Shown piece after piece: positions 18,512-26,494 of a stretch of DNA of 64,000 bases. The number at the start of each line of letters is the position of its first letter. The stretch's first letter is position 1. The notes beneath the pieces are model-generated. The model had not been told where the DNA came from and did not search any database. It saw nothing but the letters and a program-made list of their open reading frames with translations. The position numbers were made by a program, and so were the translations under genes. This DNA comes from Faecalimonas umbilicata (GTDB lineage Bacteria > Bacillota > Clostridia > Lachnospirales > Lachnospiraceae). Where the stretch lies: the NCBI RefSeq assembly GCF_004346095.1, contig NZ_SLZV01000016.1:1-64000 (forward strand), in the 5' to 3' direction.

Positions 18512-20140
18512 ATGCGAGAGCAGAAGAAGTGGTGGCAGAATGCCGTTGTATATCAGATTTATCCGAGAAGTTTTCAGGACAGCAACGGAGACGGAATCGG
18601 GGATCTTCAGGGAATTATAAAGCGACTTGACTATTTGGAGGAGCTGGGAATTGATGCAGTCTGGTTATCACCGGTATGCAGATCCCCACAGGATGATAAC
18701 GGGTATGATATTTCCGATTATCAGGATATTGATCCGGTGTTTGGAAGTCTGGATGATATGGAGAAGTTGATTCGGGAGGCAAGAAAACGAAATATCCGCA
18801 TTATGATAGATCTTGTGCTGAATCATTCTTCCGATGAACACAGATGGTTTCAGGAGGCAAAAAAGAGCAAGGACAATCCATACCATGACTATTATGTATG
18901 GCGAGATGGGGAGGAGGGTGTACTCCCAAACGATATGGGCTCTGTCTTCGGAGGTCCGGCATGGGAGTGGGTACCCGAACTGGGACAGTATTATTTCCAC
19001 CAGTTTTCCGTAAAACAGCCGGATCTCAACTGGGAGAATCCAAAAGTACGAAGAGAAATCTATGACATGATCCTTTGGTGGATGGACAAAGGAGCCGGAG
19101 GCTTCCGCCTGGATGTGATTGATCAGATTGCAAAGGAACCGGATCGGAAGATTACAAATAATGGTCCGAGATTGCATGAATTTATCCGGGAACTGAGCAG
19201 GGAGACATTCCAAAAGGGCGATCTGATCACAGTCGGAGAAGCGTGGGGTGCAGATATTGACCGCGCAAAACTTTACAGCAATCCGGATGGAAGTGAATTC
19301 TCCATGGTATTCCAGTTCGAGCATATGATGTTAGATCAGGAGCCGGGAAAAGAAAAGTGGGATAGCTGCCCGCTTCCATTTGTAAAATTAAAACAAAATC
19401 TCGCAAAATGGCAGACTGAACTACATGGATGTGGGTGGAACAGTCTGTTCTGGAATAATCACGACCTTCCAAGAATCGTTTCCCGCTGGGGAAATGACAA
19501 GGAATACCGCACAGAGTCTGCGAAAATGCTTGCGACGATCCTGCATGGCATGCAGGGAACTCCTTACATCTATCAGGGAGAAGAGCTTGGAATGACGAAT
19601 GTACGGTTTGATCACATCGACCAGTATCAGGACATTGAAATCCGCAATATGTACCGGGAACGCCTGGCAAAAGGATATGAAGAGAAAGAGATTATGGAAT
19701 CCATCTACGCAAAAGGCCGGGATAACGCGAGAACACCGATGCAGTGGGATGATACAGCACATGCCGGATTTACAACCGGAACCCCTTGGATGCAGGTCAA
19801 TCCCAATTACAGGGAGATTAATGCCGAAGCAGCGAGGAAGGATCCGGATTCTATTTTCCACTATTACCGGAAGCTGATCTGCCTGCGGAAGGAAAATCCG
19901 ATATTTGCAGAGGGGGACTTTATACTGCTGTTGGAAGAGGATGAGAATATCTTTGCTTATGTCAGAAGTCTTGCGGACAGGGAACTGCTTGTCGTGGCAA
20001 ACTTTACGGAGCAAGAGATAATATGTACCCTTCCGGAAGAATGGAAAGACGGAGAAGTGTTGATCCATAATTATAAAGATGGTGGAAAAAGTGAAGTGCT
20101 CAGACCGTATGAAAGTATGATGATTGAGAGAGAAAAATAG
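18512..20140 (+). CDS. malL: Oligo-1,6-glucosidase / alpha-glucosidase (GH13_31)
   Basis: Cytoplasmic exo-glucosidase that takes glucose from isomalto- or maltooligosaccharides. The 542-aa barrel protein begins KWWQNAVVYQIYPRSFQDSNGDGIGD-like sequence typical of the group. Regions DLVLNHSS, FRLDVIDQI (nucleophile Asp), GEAWG (acid Glu) and NNHDLPR are seen. The residue after region II nucleophile is Val (FRLDVI), associated in this subfamily with alpha-1,6 specificity. ATG 18512 is preferred over GTG 18506, with AAAAGGAG at 18496. It ends the operon at the terminator 20171-20206. The 128 bp before it hold no recognisable signal. Confidence 0.9.
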   Translation: MREQKKWWQNAVVYQIYPRSFQDSNGDGIGDLQGIIKRLDYLEELGIDAVWLSPVCRSPQDDNGYDISDYQDIDPVFGSLDDMEKLIREARKRNIRIMIDLVLNHSSDEHRWFQEAKKSKDNPYHDYYVWRDGEEGVLPNDMGSVFGGPAWEWVPELGQYYFHQFSVKQPDLNWENPKVRREIYDMILWWMDKGAGGFRLDVIDQIAKEPDRKITNNGPRLHEFIRELSRETFQKGDLITVGEAWGADIDRAKLYSNPDGSEFSMVFQFEHMMLDQEPGKEKWDSCPLPFVKLKQNLAKWQTELHGCGWNSLFWNNHDLPRIVSRWGNDKEYRTESAKMLATILHGMQGTPYIYQGEELGMTNVRFDHIDQYQDIEIRNMYRERLAKGYEEKEIMESIYAKGRDNARTPMQWDDTAHAGFTTGTPWMQVNPNYREINAEAARKDPDSIFHYYRKLICLRKENPIFAEGDFILLLEEDENIFAYVRSLADRELLVVANFTEQEIICTLPEEWKDGEVLIHNYKDGGKSEVLRPYESMMIEREK

Positions 20141-20170
20141 AGAGCGAAAGTGAAGAAGAGTATTTTGAGG

Positions 20171-20206
20171 AAGGAGGAATTGGCTCGTTTGGGTCAATTC
20201 CTCCTT
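20171..20206. terminator. Bidirectional terminator between malL and add
   Basis: AAGGAGGAATTG (20171-20182) pairs perfectly with CAATTCCTCCTT (20195-20206) over 12 bp. It separates the convergent malL operon and adenosine deaminase gene. Confidence 0.75.
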
Positions 20207-20223
20207 GTATTTTGGTGTAATTG

Positions 20224-21153
20224 TTAGAGGTTTTTGAAAGCAGTCTCTTCTGCATTCTTTATAACCTGGCGGATGATATCATCGCTTCCGTATAATTTCT
20301 GAATGCGCTCTAATTCATGGGCCATCGTTGTGTTGCTGACGGTGCGGTTGTCGGTGTTGACACTGACTTTGACGCCTGCATGTAAGAAGGTATCGAGTGG
20401 GTAATTGTTCCAGCTGTCGATAGCATGTGTCTGAAGATTGCTTGTCGGGCACATTTCGATTCCGATTCCTCTCCGGGCAATCTCCTGCATCAGGTCCGGA
20501 TCTTGAATCAGTGCAAGACCATGGCCGATGCGGGCTGCGCCGTATTCCATGGCTGTGCGGACATTTTCCACATTGCCAGTCTCACCAGAATGGATGACAA
20601 AAGGAATCTTTCGGTGTCTTGCCTCCTCAAAGAGTTCATGAAAAAGAGGATTTGGAAACTTTGACTCATCTCCGGCAAGGTCAAGCGCGCAGACACCGTG
20701 TCCGACATATTTTTCCATACTGTCGAGGAGCTGCATATTCTGTTCTGGCGCAAAATGGCGCATTGCACAGGTGATTACATTATAATCAATTCCTGTCTCA
20801 GATTTTCCTTTTTCCAGTCCCCGCAGGACACTCTCGATCACGTCTTCACAGGAGAGACCATCCTGCGTGGAGAGTGTAGGGGCAAACCGCACTTCAATGT
20901 ATTTCATCTGGTCTGCGGCAAGTTCTTTTAAGAATGTGTATGCAGCCAGTTCTAAGTTCGCTTTTGTCTGAAGACAGTGCAGCGGGAGATCGAATTTCTT
21001 TAAATACTCCGTGAGGGAAGTGCAAGAATCATCTACCGAAAGTTCGGAAAAATCTGGTGTACGATGCAAAAAATGGGAAAGTGTAGTGGCGGAAAGGGAT
21101 CCGTCCAGGTGACAATGTAAATCTGTTTTTTTCAATTCTTTTATATTCAACAT
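20224..21153 (-). CDS. add: Adenosine deaminase
   Basis: Deaminates adenosine (or deoxyadenosine) to inosine in purine salvage. The 309-aa protein shows the metal-binding HCH at residues 13-15, HSGETG (catalytic Glu), ARIGHGL (metal His), EMCPTSN and SVNTDN (metal Asp). It is somewhat shorter than the usual 330-340 aa, but all active-site motifs are present. GAGGAGG precedes the ATG at 21153. Activity on adenine or AMP is less likely because of the SVNTDN and EMCPTSN form. Monocistronic, with promoter at 21190-21218. Confidence 0.92.
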   Translation of the reverse strand: MLNIKELKKTDLHCHLDGSLSATTLSHFLHRTPDFSELSVDDSCTSLTEYLKKFDLPLHCLQTKANLELAAYTFLKELAADQMKYIEVRFAPTLSTQDGLSCEDVIESVLRGLEKGKSETGIDYNVITCAMRHFAPEQNMQLLDSMEKYVGHGVCALDLAGDESKFPNPLFHELFEEARHRKIPFVIHSGETGNVENVRTAMEYGAARIGHGLALIQDPDLMQEIARRGIGIEMCPTSNLQTHAIDSWNNYPLDTFLHAGVKVSVNTDNRTVSNTTMAHELERIQKLYGSDDIIRQVIKNAEETAFKNL

Positions 21154-21189
21154 AAGTCCTCCTCTATATTCGGTCTGTTAGTTGCTTTC

Positions 21190-21218
21190 AGTATAACTGA
21201 TTGCGAAGGGGGATACAA
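21190..21218 (-). promoter_or_regulatory. Promoter of add
   Basis: Minus strand TTGTAT (21218-21213) and TATACT (21195-21190) with 17 bp between, about 40 nt upstream of the start. Confidence 0.6.
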
Positions 21219-21229
21219 ACATTTTCGTG

Positions 21230-21259
21230 TTGACAACCTTTGAAAAATTGTGATAAAGT
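21230..21259 (+). promoter_or_regulatory. Promoter of the ABC-F leader transcript
   Basis: Consensus TTGACA at 21230-21235 and TAAAGT at 21254-21259 with an 18-bp spacer. The start codon of the ABC-F gene is 460 nt downstream, leaving an unusually long leader. Confidence 0.65.
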
Positions 21260-21321
21260 GTGGATAGATTCAGAAGAAATAGTTTTTCGGAATCAATAAG
21301 AAGAGGATAGGAGCTGGAAAG

Positions 21322-21345
21322 ATGAGCAGTATTTCTTGCAAATAG
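21322..21345 (+). CDS. Upstream short ORF 1 in the ABC-F leader
   Basis: Seven-codon ORF (MSSISCK) with a good ribosome binding site, AGGATAGGAG, ending 8 nt before the ATG. It lies near the predicted 5' end of the leader. Short translated ORFs are usual in antibiotic-responsive leaders of ABC-F genes; a role here is inferred. Confidence 0.4.
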   Translation: MSSISCK

Positions 21346-21511
21346 TAAAAACTAAACAGGCACAAGAAGGAAAAATAGTCTGCCAAGAATCGTTGGATGG
21401 GCAGATTGTATTTTGTATGTTTGTGCATTTGCAGGAAAATCTTTCGCAGTCTTATTATGTTACGGCACAAGCTGTAGCGCAGAGATATAATAACAAGAGA
21501 ACATAAGTAGT

Positions 21512-21550
21512 ATGTCCATAACCGCAGATGAGCAGAAGTGGGATGTTTGA
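21512..21550 (+). CDS. Upstream short ORF 2, ending at the leader terminator
   Basis: Twelve-codon ORF (MSITADEQKWDV) whose stop codon ends at 21550, two bases before the terminator stem. A ribosome stalled here would cover the 5' arm of the hairpin. Its ribosome binding site is weak (AAGAGAAC), so translation is uncertain. Confidence 0.35.
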   Translation: MSITADEQKWDV

Positions 21551-21551
21551 A

Positions 21552-21589
21552 GATGCAGAAAGTTTTTGAAGCGTTCTGTGTCTTTTTTT
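21552..21589 (+). terminator. Intrinsic terminator inside the ABC-F leader (attenuator)
   Basis: GATGCAGAA (21552-21560) pairs with TTCTGTGTC (21574-21582) over 9 bp (two G-U), followed by seven T (21583-21589). An alternative longer pairing exists between GAAAGTTT...GCGT (21558-21574) and ACGC..AAACTTTC (21593-21606), which would break the terminator stem. The element lies between promoter and gene, so read-through is needed for expression. Confidence 0.65.
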
Positions 21590-21720
21590 ATTACGCAGAA
21601 ACTTTCTTCGGAATACTATGGAATGTGACAGAGAGATTGTAAGGAAGGCAACGAACTTTGTTGGATTTATTAGGAGTAGATTTTCCATCAGATGCACAGC
21701 AAAAAGATGGAGGGGTAAAG

Positions 21721-23202
21721 ATGTCGCAGATTTGTGTGAATGACTTAACATTTTATTATGAAGGAAGCTATGATAATATTTTTGAGCATGTTTCGTTTCG
21801 GATCGATACGGACTGGAAACTTGGTCTGATCGGAAGAAACGGAAGAGGAAAGACCACGCTTTTAAAATTATTGGAAGGGATTTATGAATACCGAGGCACA
21901 ATCACAAGTGCAGTGACTTTTGAATATTTCCCATTTTCGGTAGAAAATCAGGGGAAGATGACGATTGATATTGTGGAGGAAGTGGATCCGTTGTATGAAC
22001 TTTGGAGAATCTGCAGAGAATTATCTTTGATGGATACCGATGCAGAAGTGTTGTACCGTCCGTTTGAGACGCTCAGCAACGGAGAGCAGACAAAGGTACT
22101 GCTGGCAGTATTGTTTGCAAAGGAGAATGCATTTCTGTTAATAGATGAACCGACCAATCATCTGGATCTGGATACAAGGGAGATTGTAATGGCATATCTG
22201 AAAAAGAAGAAAGGATTTCTTTTAGTTTCCCATGATAGATATTTTTTGGATGGATGTGTGGATCACATACTGGCAATTAACAAAGAGGGAATTGAGATCT
22301 GTCAGGGGAATTTCACAGTGTGGCAGGAAAATAAAGAGCGAAAAGATGCTTATGAGGCTGATGAACAGGAGCGTTTGAAAAAAGAGATTGGAAAGCTTAC
22401 AAAGGCGGCGGGAAGAACAGCAGGATGGTCGGATCAGATCGAAAAAAGTAAGGTCGGGAATGGTCCGGTAGACCGTGGATATATCGGACATCAGGCGGCG
22501 AGGATGATGAAGCGGGCGCTTGTGATCGAACAGCGGGCGCAGAAGGCAGTGGAGGAGAAGAAAAAACTGTTGAAAAATCTGGAAAAAGCAGAAGAATTAA
22601 AACTGTTTCCACTCAGACATCACAGAGAAACGGTAATCAGGGCAGAAAATCTGGAGCTATTTTACGGAGAAAAGAAGGTGACAGGTCCACTGAATTTTGA
22701 AGTGAAAAATGGGGAACAGGTCATTCTAAGAGGGAAAAATGGATGTGGAAAATCAAGTATGCTAAAGCGGATTCTGGGAGAAGCTATTTCTTATCGGGGC
22801 AAATTAGAGGTTGCCTCCGGCTTGAAAATATCTTATGTTTCTCAGGATGCAGAGCAGCTTTGTGGGATGATTGATGAATTTGCAATAAAAGAAGGAGTGG
22901 ATCCAACGCTTTTGAAAGCGTTGCTGCGAAAACTGGATTTTTCCCGGGTACAGTTTGAAAAACCAATCGAATTTTACAGTGGAGGGCAGAAAAAGAAAGT
23001 ACTGCTTGCCAAAAGTCTCTGTGAGCAGGCACATCTCTATATCTGGGATGAACCGTTGAATTTTATTGATCTGTTTTCCAGAATACAGATCGAAGAGCTG
23101 ATACAGACCTATCGCCCGACGATGCTTCTGGTGGAGCATGACAGATTTTTCGGGGAGAAGATCGGGGCGAGATATGTGGAAATCCAGTGTACGCAGGATT
23201 GA
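21721..23202 (+). CDS. ABC-F ATPase, Lsa/Vga-like ribosomal protection protein
   Basis: A 493-aa protein with two ATP-binding cassettes and no membrane domain. Cassette 1 has Walker A GRNGRGKTT (38-46), signature LSNGEQTK and DEPTNHLDL; cassette 2 has GKNGCGKSS (near 340), YSGGQKKK and WDEPLNFIDL. A charged interdomain linker of about 80 residues joins them. The SNGEQTK and SGGQKKK forms match the Lsa/Vga/Msr antibiotic-resistance ABC-F group, which dislodges lincosamides, streptogramin A and pleuromutilins from ribosomes. GGAGGGG precedes ATG 21721. Drug spectrum is inferred, and a housekeeping translation factor is the alternative. The leader supports an inducible resistance role. Confidence 0.88.
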   Translation: MSQICVNDLTFYYEGSYDNIFEHVSFRIDTDWKLGLIGRNGRGKTTLLKLLEGIYEYRGTITSAVTFEYFPFSVENQGKMTIDIVEEVDPLYELWRICRELSLMDTDAEVLYRPFETLSNGEQTKVLLAVLFAKENAFLLIDEPTNHLDLDTREIVMAYLKKKKGFLLVSHDRYFLDGCVDHILAINKEGIEICQGNFTVWQENKERKDAYEADEQERLKKEIGKLTKAAGRTAGWSDQIEKSKVGNGPVDRGYIGHQAARMMKRALVIEQRAQKAVEEKKKLLKNLEKAEELKLFPLRHHRETVIRAENLELFYGEKKVTGPLNFEVKNGEQVILRGKNGCGKSSMLKRILGEAISYRGKLEVASGLKISYVSQDAEQLCGMIDEFAIKEGVDPTLLKALLRKLDFSRVQFEKPIEFYSGGQKKKVLLAKSLCEQAHLYIWDEPLNFIDLFSRIQIEELIQTYRPTMLLVEHDRFFGEKIGARYVEIQCTQD

Positions 23203-23231
23203 TCAAACAGTGAGGATACCGTGCATCGGCA

Positions 23232-23260
23232 TTGCTATTTTCACGGAAATGCGTTATGGT
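23232..23260 (+). promoter_or_regulatory. Possible promoter of the SDR gene
   Basis: TTGCTA (23232-23237) and TATGGT (23255-23260), 17 bp apart, 30 bp before the start codon. Confidence 0.45.
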
Positions 23261-23289
23261 AGAAAAAAGATAAAGGAGGTATTTTTCAC

Positions 23290-24087
23290 ATGCGTTTAAA
23301 AGGAAAAGTTGTACTGATCACAGCTTCTACAAGAGGAATTGGACTGGCTTGTGCAGTCAGATGTGCAAAAGAAGGAGCGGTTGTCTATATGGCAGCGAGA
23401 AATATGGAGCGTGCAGAGGCGCGTGCAAAGGAGTTAAATGAGCAGGGTTATACAGTGAAGACGGTATTTAACGATGCTTCCGACAAGGACAGCTATCGCA
23501 CAATGGTAGAGGAAGTGATCCGCCAGGAAGGAAGGATCGATGTTCTTGTCAATAATTTCGGAACATCCAATCCGAAGAAAGATTTGGATATTAAAAGTAC
23601 AGAATACGAGGAATTTATTGGAACATTGGATATGAATCTGGCGAGTGTATTTCTTCCGGTACAGGCAGTGATCCCACATATGGCAAAGCAGGGCGGTGGA
23701 AGTATTATCAATATTTCTTCCATCGGAGGACTTCGTCCGGATATCTCGCAGATTGCTTATGGAACGAGCAAAGCGGCAATTAATTATATGACAAAGTTGA
23801 TCGCAGTGCAGGCGGCAAGAGATAACATCCGCTGTAATGCAGTGCTTCCGGGAATGACGGCAACAGATGCGGTCAAAGATAATCTGTCAGATGATTTCCG
23901 TGAGTTTTTCCTAAAACATACTCCGATCCGCAGGATGGGAGAACCAGAAGAAATTGCAGCCGCGGTTGTCTATTTTGCGAGTGATGATGCAGCCTATACA
24001 ACAGGGCAGATCATGGATGTCTCTGGAGGATTTGGGATGCCTACACCGGTATACGGAGATATGATCGAGCGGACAGATAGAAGATAA
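23290..24087 (+). CDS. Short-chain dehydrogenase resembling bile-acid hydroxysteroid dehydrogenase
   Basis: A 265-aa classical SDR. The cofactor motif TASTRGIG spans residues 11-18, and the catalytic triad Ser144-Tyr157-Lys161 has the same 13-residue Ser-Tyr spacing as E. coli 7alpha-HSDH. Features recalled from clostridial 7alpha-hydroxysteroid dehydrogenases are seen: LVNNFGT followed by a KDLD segment, PDIS before the catalytic Tyr, RCNAVLPG, and a VSGG then TPxY C-terminal end. This suggests oxidation of a bile-acid hydroxyl (7alpha or 3beta) by the NAD(P)-dependent enzyme. Position and stereochemistry cannot be read; a general 3-oxoacyl reductase is the alternative. AAAGGAGG precedes ATG 23290. 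Confidence 0.8.
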   Translation: MRLKGKVVLITASTRGIGLACAVRCAKEGAVVYMAARNMERAEARAKELNEQGYTVKTVFNDASDKDSYRTMVEEVIRQEGRIDVLVNNFGTSNPKKDLDIKSTEYEEFIGTLDMNLASVFLPVQAVIPHMAKQGGGSIINISSIGGLRPDISQIAYGTSKAAINYMTKLIAVQAARDNIRCNAVLPGMTATDAVKDNLSDDFREFFLKHTPIRRMGEPEEIAAAVVYFASDDAAYTTGQIMDVSGGFGMPTPVYGDMIERTDRR

Positions 24088-24163
24088 AGCAAGGTGATTT
24101 CAGAAAGAACGGAAAATAGGTTACAAATGTGCTTATAAAAGGAGACGAAAAGAGAAAAAATCT

Positions 24164-24192
24164 TTGTAATTTTTGATGCTTACTGCTAAAAT
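24164..24192 (+). promoter_or_regulatory. Promoter of the aromatic-acid-exporter-like gene
   Basis: TTGTAA (24164-24169) and TAAAAT (24187-24192) with 17 bp between, 36 bp before the GTG start. Confidence 0.55.
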
Positions 24193-24227
24193 AATATAAA
24201 GAAATTACAAAGAAATGGAGAGAACGA

Positions 24228-25244
24228 GTGGATAAAGAATACAAGATTAAGATTGGAAAGATTATTTTTCAAGCAGCGAAGATTGCAGTTGGAAGCTGTG
24301 GGGCGATTTCTATTGCAATGGCACTGAATCTGGAGTATGCAACGACGGCAGGGATTATTACACTGCTTTCAATTGTACCGACGAAATGGGATACACTGAA
24401 GCTTTCGATGTATCGGGTCATTACTTTTTTGTTGTCGGTGATTGTTGCGTGGACCTTTTTCCAGCATATGGACAGTGAGTGGCTGGCATACGGATTGTTT
24501 ATATTTCTTCTAGTTGTGTTCTCGGAATGGACAGGGTTGAAAGCGACGATCTCGGTCAATGCAGTAACGGGAACTCATTTTTTGATGACACACGATTTCA
24601 GTCTGGAATTTATTCTCAATGAATTTCTTCTTGTACTGATCGGGATTGGATTTGCAGCGGTGTTGAATCTGTTTCATTATAATAATGCGCAGCAGAGAAG
24701 TCTTGTGGAAGATATGCGGTATGTAGAGAGAAAGCTTCAGCAGATTATGGAAGAACTGGAGAAATATCTGCGGAACATTCCGATGGATAAGAATGTGTGG
24801 GATGATATTATCGCGTTGGAGAAGAAATTGGAATACCATGTGGAAGCGGCATATGAATACCAGAACAATACATTTCAGTCTCATCCGGGATATTACATTG
24901 ACTATTTTGAAATGCGCACAAAGCAATGTAATGTGTTGCATAACCTGCATTATGAGATGAAAAAGATTCGTTATATCCCGAAAGAAGCAGATATTGTTGC
25001 GGATTACATCTCCTATCTGCGACCATTTGTGACAGAGAAAAATGATCCTACTCCACAGATTGAGAAATTACATGAATTATTTGATGAAATTCATTACTAT
25101 GAATTGCCAAAGACAACGGATGATTTTGAGAGTCGGGCAAAGTTATACCATATTTTGATGGACCTCGAAGAATTTCTCATTTTTAATCGAAGATTTGTGG
25201 AAGGCTTGGATGAGCGACAGAGAAGAATTTACTGGGAAGAATAG
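24228..25244 (+). CDS. Aromatic acid exporter family (ArAE/FUSC-like) membrane protein
   Basis: A 338-aa protein with an N-terminal membrane domain of about five segments in residues 12-150 and a long cytoplasmic helical C-terminal half, as in Bacillus YqjA and the ArAE_1 family (DUF939). Similar proteins are assigned to efflux of aromatic or other organic acids, but most are untested. The start is GTG at 24228, eight bases after GGAG. It is monocistronic, with its own promoter and the terminator at 25311-25352. No neighbour indicates the substrate. Confidence 0.8.
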   Translation: MDKEYKIKIGKIIFQAAKIAVGSCGAISIAMALNLEYATTAGIITLLSIVPTKWDTLKLSMYRVITFLLSVIVAWTFFQHMDSEWLAYGLFIFLLVVFSEWTGLKATISVNAVTGTHFLMTHDFSLEFILNEFLLVLIGIGFAAVLNLFHYNNAQQRSLVEDMRYVERKLQQIMEELEKYLRNIPMDKNVWDDIIALEKKLEYHVEAAYEYQNNTFQSHPGYYIDYFEMRTKQCNVLHNLHYEMKKIRYIPKEADIVADYISYLRPFVTEKNDPTPQIEKLHELFDEIHYYELPKTTDDFESRAKLYHILMDLEEFLIFNRRFVEGLDERQRRIYWEE

Positions 25245-25310
25245 AGTAAGCGCGGATGTGGGTCAAAAAGAGAACAGCGTTTCTGTAAAAATAAAATATT
25301 AAAAATTTGG

Positions 25311-25354
25311 GGCACTTAAGATTCCTTCCCATGATCTTAAGTGCCTGTTTCTTT
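25311..25354 (+). terminator. Terminator after the ArAE-like gene
   Basis: GGCACTTAAGAT (25311-25322) pairs with ATCTTAAGTGCC (25334-25345), followed by a T-rich tail (TGTTTCTTT). Confidence 0.75.
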
Positions 25355-25391
25355 GCGCTGGAGAAATCAATGTATAAGGAAAGAAAACTGC

Positions 25392-25422
25392 TTGACTTTT
25401 GGAGAAGAGTTTCTCTTATAAT
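25392..25422 (+). promoter_or_regulatory. Promoter of the AraC-family gene
   Basis: TTGACT at 25392-25397 and TATAAT at 25417-25422; the 19-bp spacer is longer than ideal. A 10-bp inverted repeat starts right after it. Confidence 0.5.
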
Positions 25423-25464
25423 AGAGAGGACATACTGGATTACGAAAGAGGGTGTGTCCTCTCT
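25423..25464 (+). repeat. 10-bp perfect inverted repeat in the leader of the AraC-family gene
   Basis: AGAGAGGACA (25423-25432) and TGTCCTCTCT (25455-25464) with a 22-nt loop, placed at the likely transcription start. It has no T-run, so it is either an operator or a 5' stabilising hairpin. Confidence 0.5.
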
Positions 25465-25507
25465 ATCTGTGTACAATCGGAAATAAATAGAATTGGAGCG
25501 ATAAACT

Positions 25508-26398
25508 ATGGCGATCATACTTGATTATCAACTGAGAGAACAAGTTCCCCATGATGTTGAAAAATTTCCTATTACATATTTTTGTGATGAACTTGCTGCG
25601 CTTCCCAACTGGGCAGGACCTTTACATTGGCATCCTGATTTTGAAATTGCCACTGCGGTAAGTGGTGTGCTGGACTTTCAAGTTGGGCAACATCATGTGA
25701 TACTGAAAGCAGGTGACAGTATATTGGTTAATGGAAATATCCTGCATGGAATCAAGCAGTTATCTGGCGATATTCCTGATCCGATGCCGAATATTGTCTT
25801 TTCGGGTGCTTTAATTGCATCTGAAACTAGTGATATTTATCAAAAATATATTCAACCTGTCGCAAACTGTGATGCTTTGCCTTTTATTGTGTTTGATCAA
25901 AAAAATAGTTGGCACAATGAAGTGAATCGGTTGGTTAAAAATGTTTACGGTCTGATGTCTGAACAAGGGCAATGTTATGAAATGGCTGTGCAACGCGAAC
26001 TTAGCAGTATATTTCAATGCATCTTTTCAAATTTTGATGAATTACCTAAAACAGAAAATACACGCATCCAAATCAATACTCAAATACGCATCCAAAAGAT
26101 GCTCTCGTATATCCGGGAGCATTATGCAGAAGCCGTCACACTGGAAGAGATTGCCCGATCTGCCAATATCAGCCGCAGCGAAGCGGGACGTTGCTTTAAT
26201 GCATATGTAGGATGTTCTCCAGTGGATGCGTTGATTCAGCACCGACTTCAAGTTGCACACAGACTTATAAAAGATACAACGCGGTCTCTTCAAGAAATCA
26301 GTTATTCCTGTGGTTTTAATTCGGTACACTACTTTAGCCGTCAGTTTCGGAAAACCTATGGGTATACGCCGGGACAATATCGTGCTTTGGGTAAATAG
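25508..26398 (+). CDS. AraC-family transcriptional regulator with cupin sensor
   Basis: A 296-aa protein with an N-terminal cupin-like domain (LHWHPDFEI near residue 40, HHVILKAGDSILV) and a C-terminal double helix-turn-helix (about 195-290; LEEIARSANISRSEAGRCF, then YSCGFNSVHYFSRQFRKTYGYTPGQYR). Such regulators usually activate a carbohydrate or transport gene next to them; here that is the MFS transporter at 26495. GGAGCG precedes ATG 25508. AT content is higher than in the neighbouring fab and mal genes. The effector is unknown. Confidence 0.9.
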   Translation: MAIILDYQLREQVPHDVEKFPITYFCDELAALPNWAGPLHWHPDFEIATAVSGVLDFQVGQHHVILKAGDSILVNGNILHGIKQLSGDIPDPMPNIVFSGALIASETSDIYQKYIQPVANCDALPFIVFDQKNSWHNEVNRLVKNVYGLMSEQGQCYEMAVQRELSSIFQCIFSNFDELPKTENTRIQINTQIRIQKMLSYIREHYAEAVTLEEIARSANISRSEAGRCFNAYVGCSPVDALIQHRLQVAHRLIKDTTRSLQEISYSCGFNSVHYFSRQFRKTYGYTPGQYRALGK

Positions 26399-26424
26399 TG
26401 CTTGTATTTGGTTCTTTTGTGCCT

Positions 26425-26452
26425 TTGTTTTGATTGGATATGATGATATAAT
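26425..26452 (+). promoter_or_regulatory. Promoter of the MFS transporter
   Basis: TTGTTT (26425-26430) and TATAAT (26447-26452), spacer 16 bp, just upstream of the AAAGGAG ribosome binding site. Confidence 0.45.
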
Positions 26453-26494
26453 GCAATCCGACTATAATATTACATTCATTTTAAAGGAGCAGTT

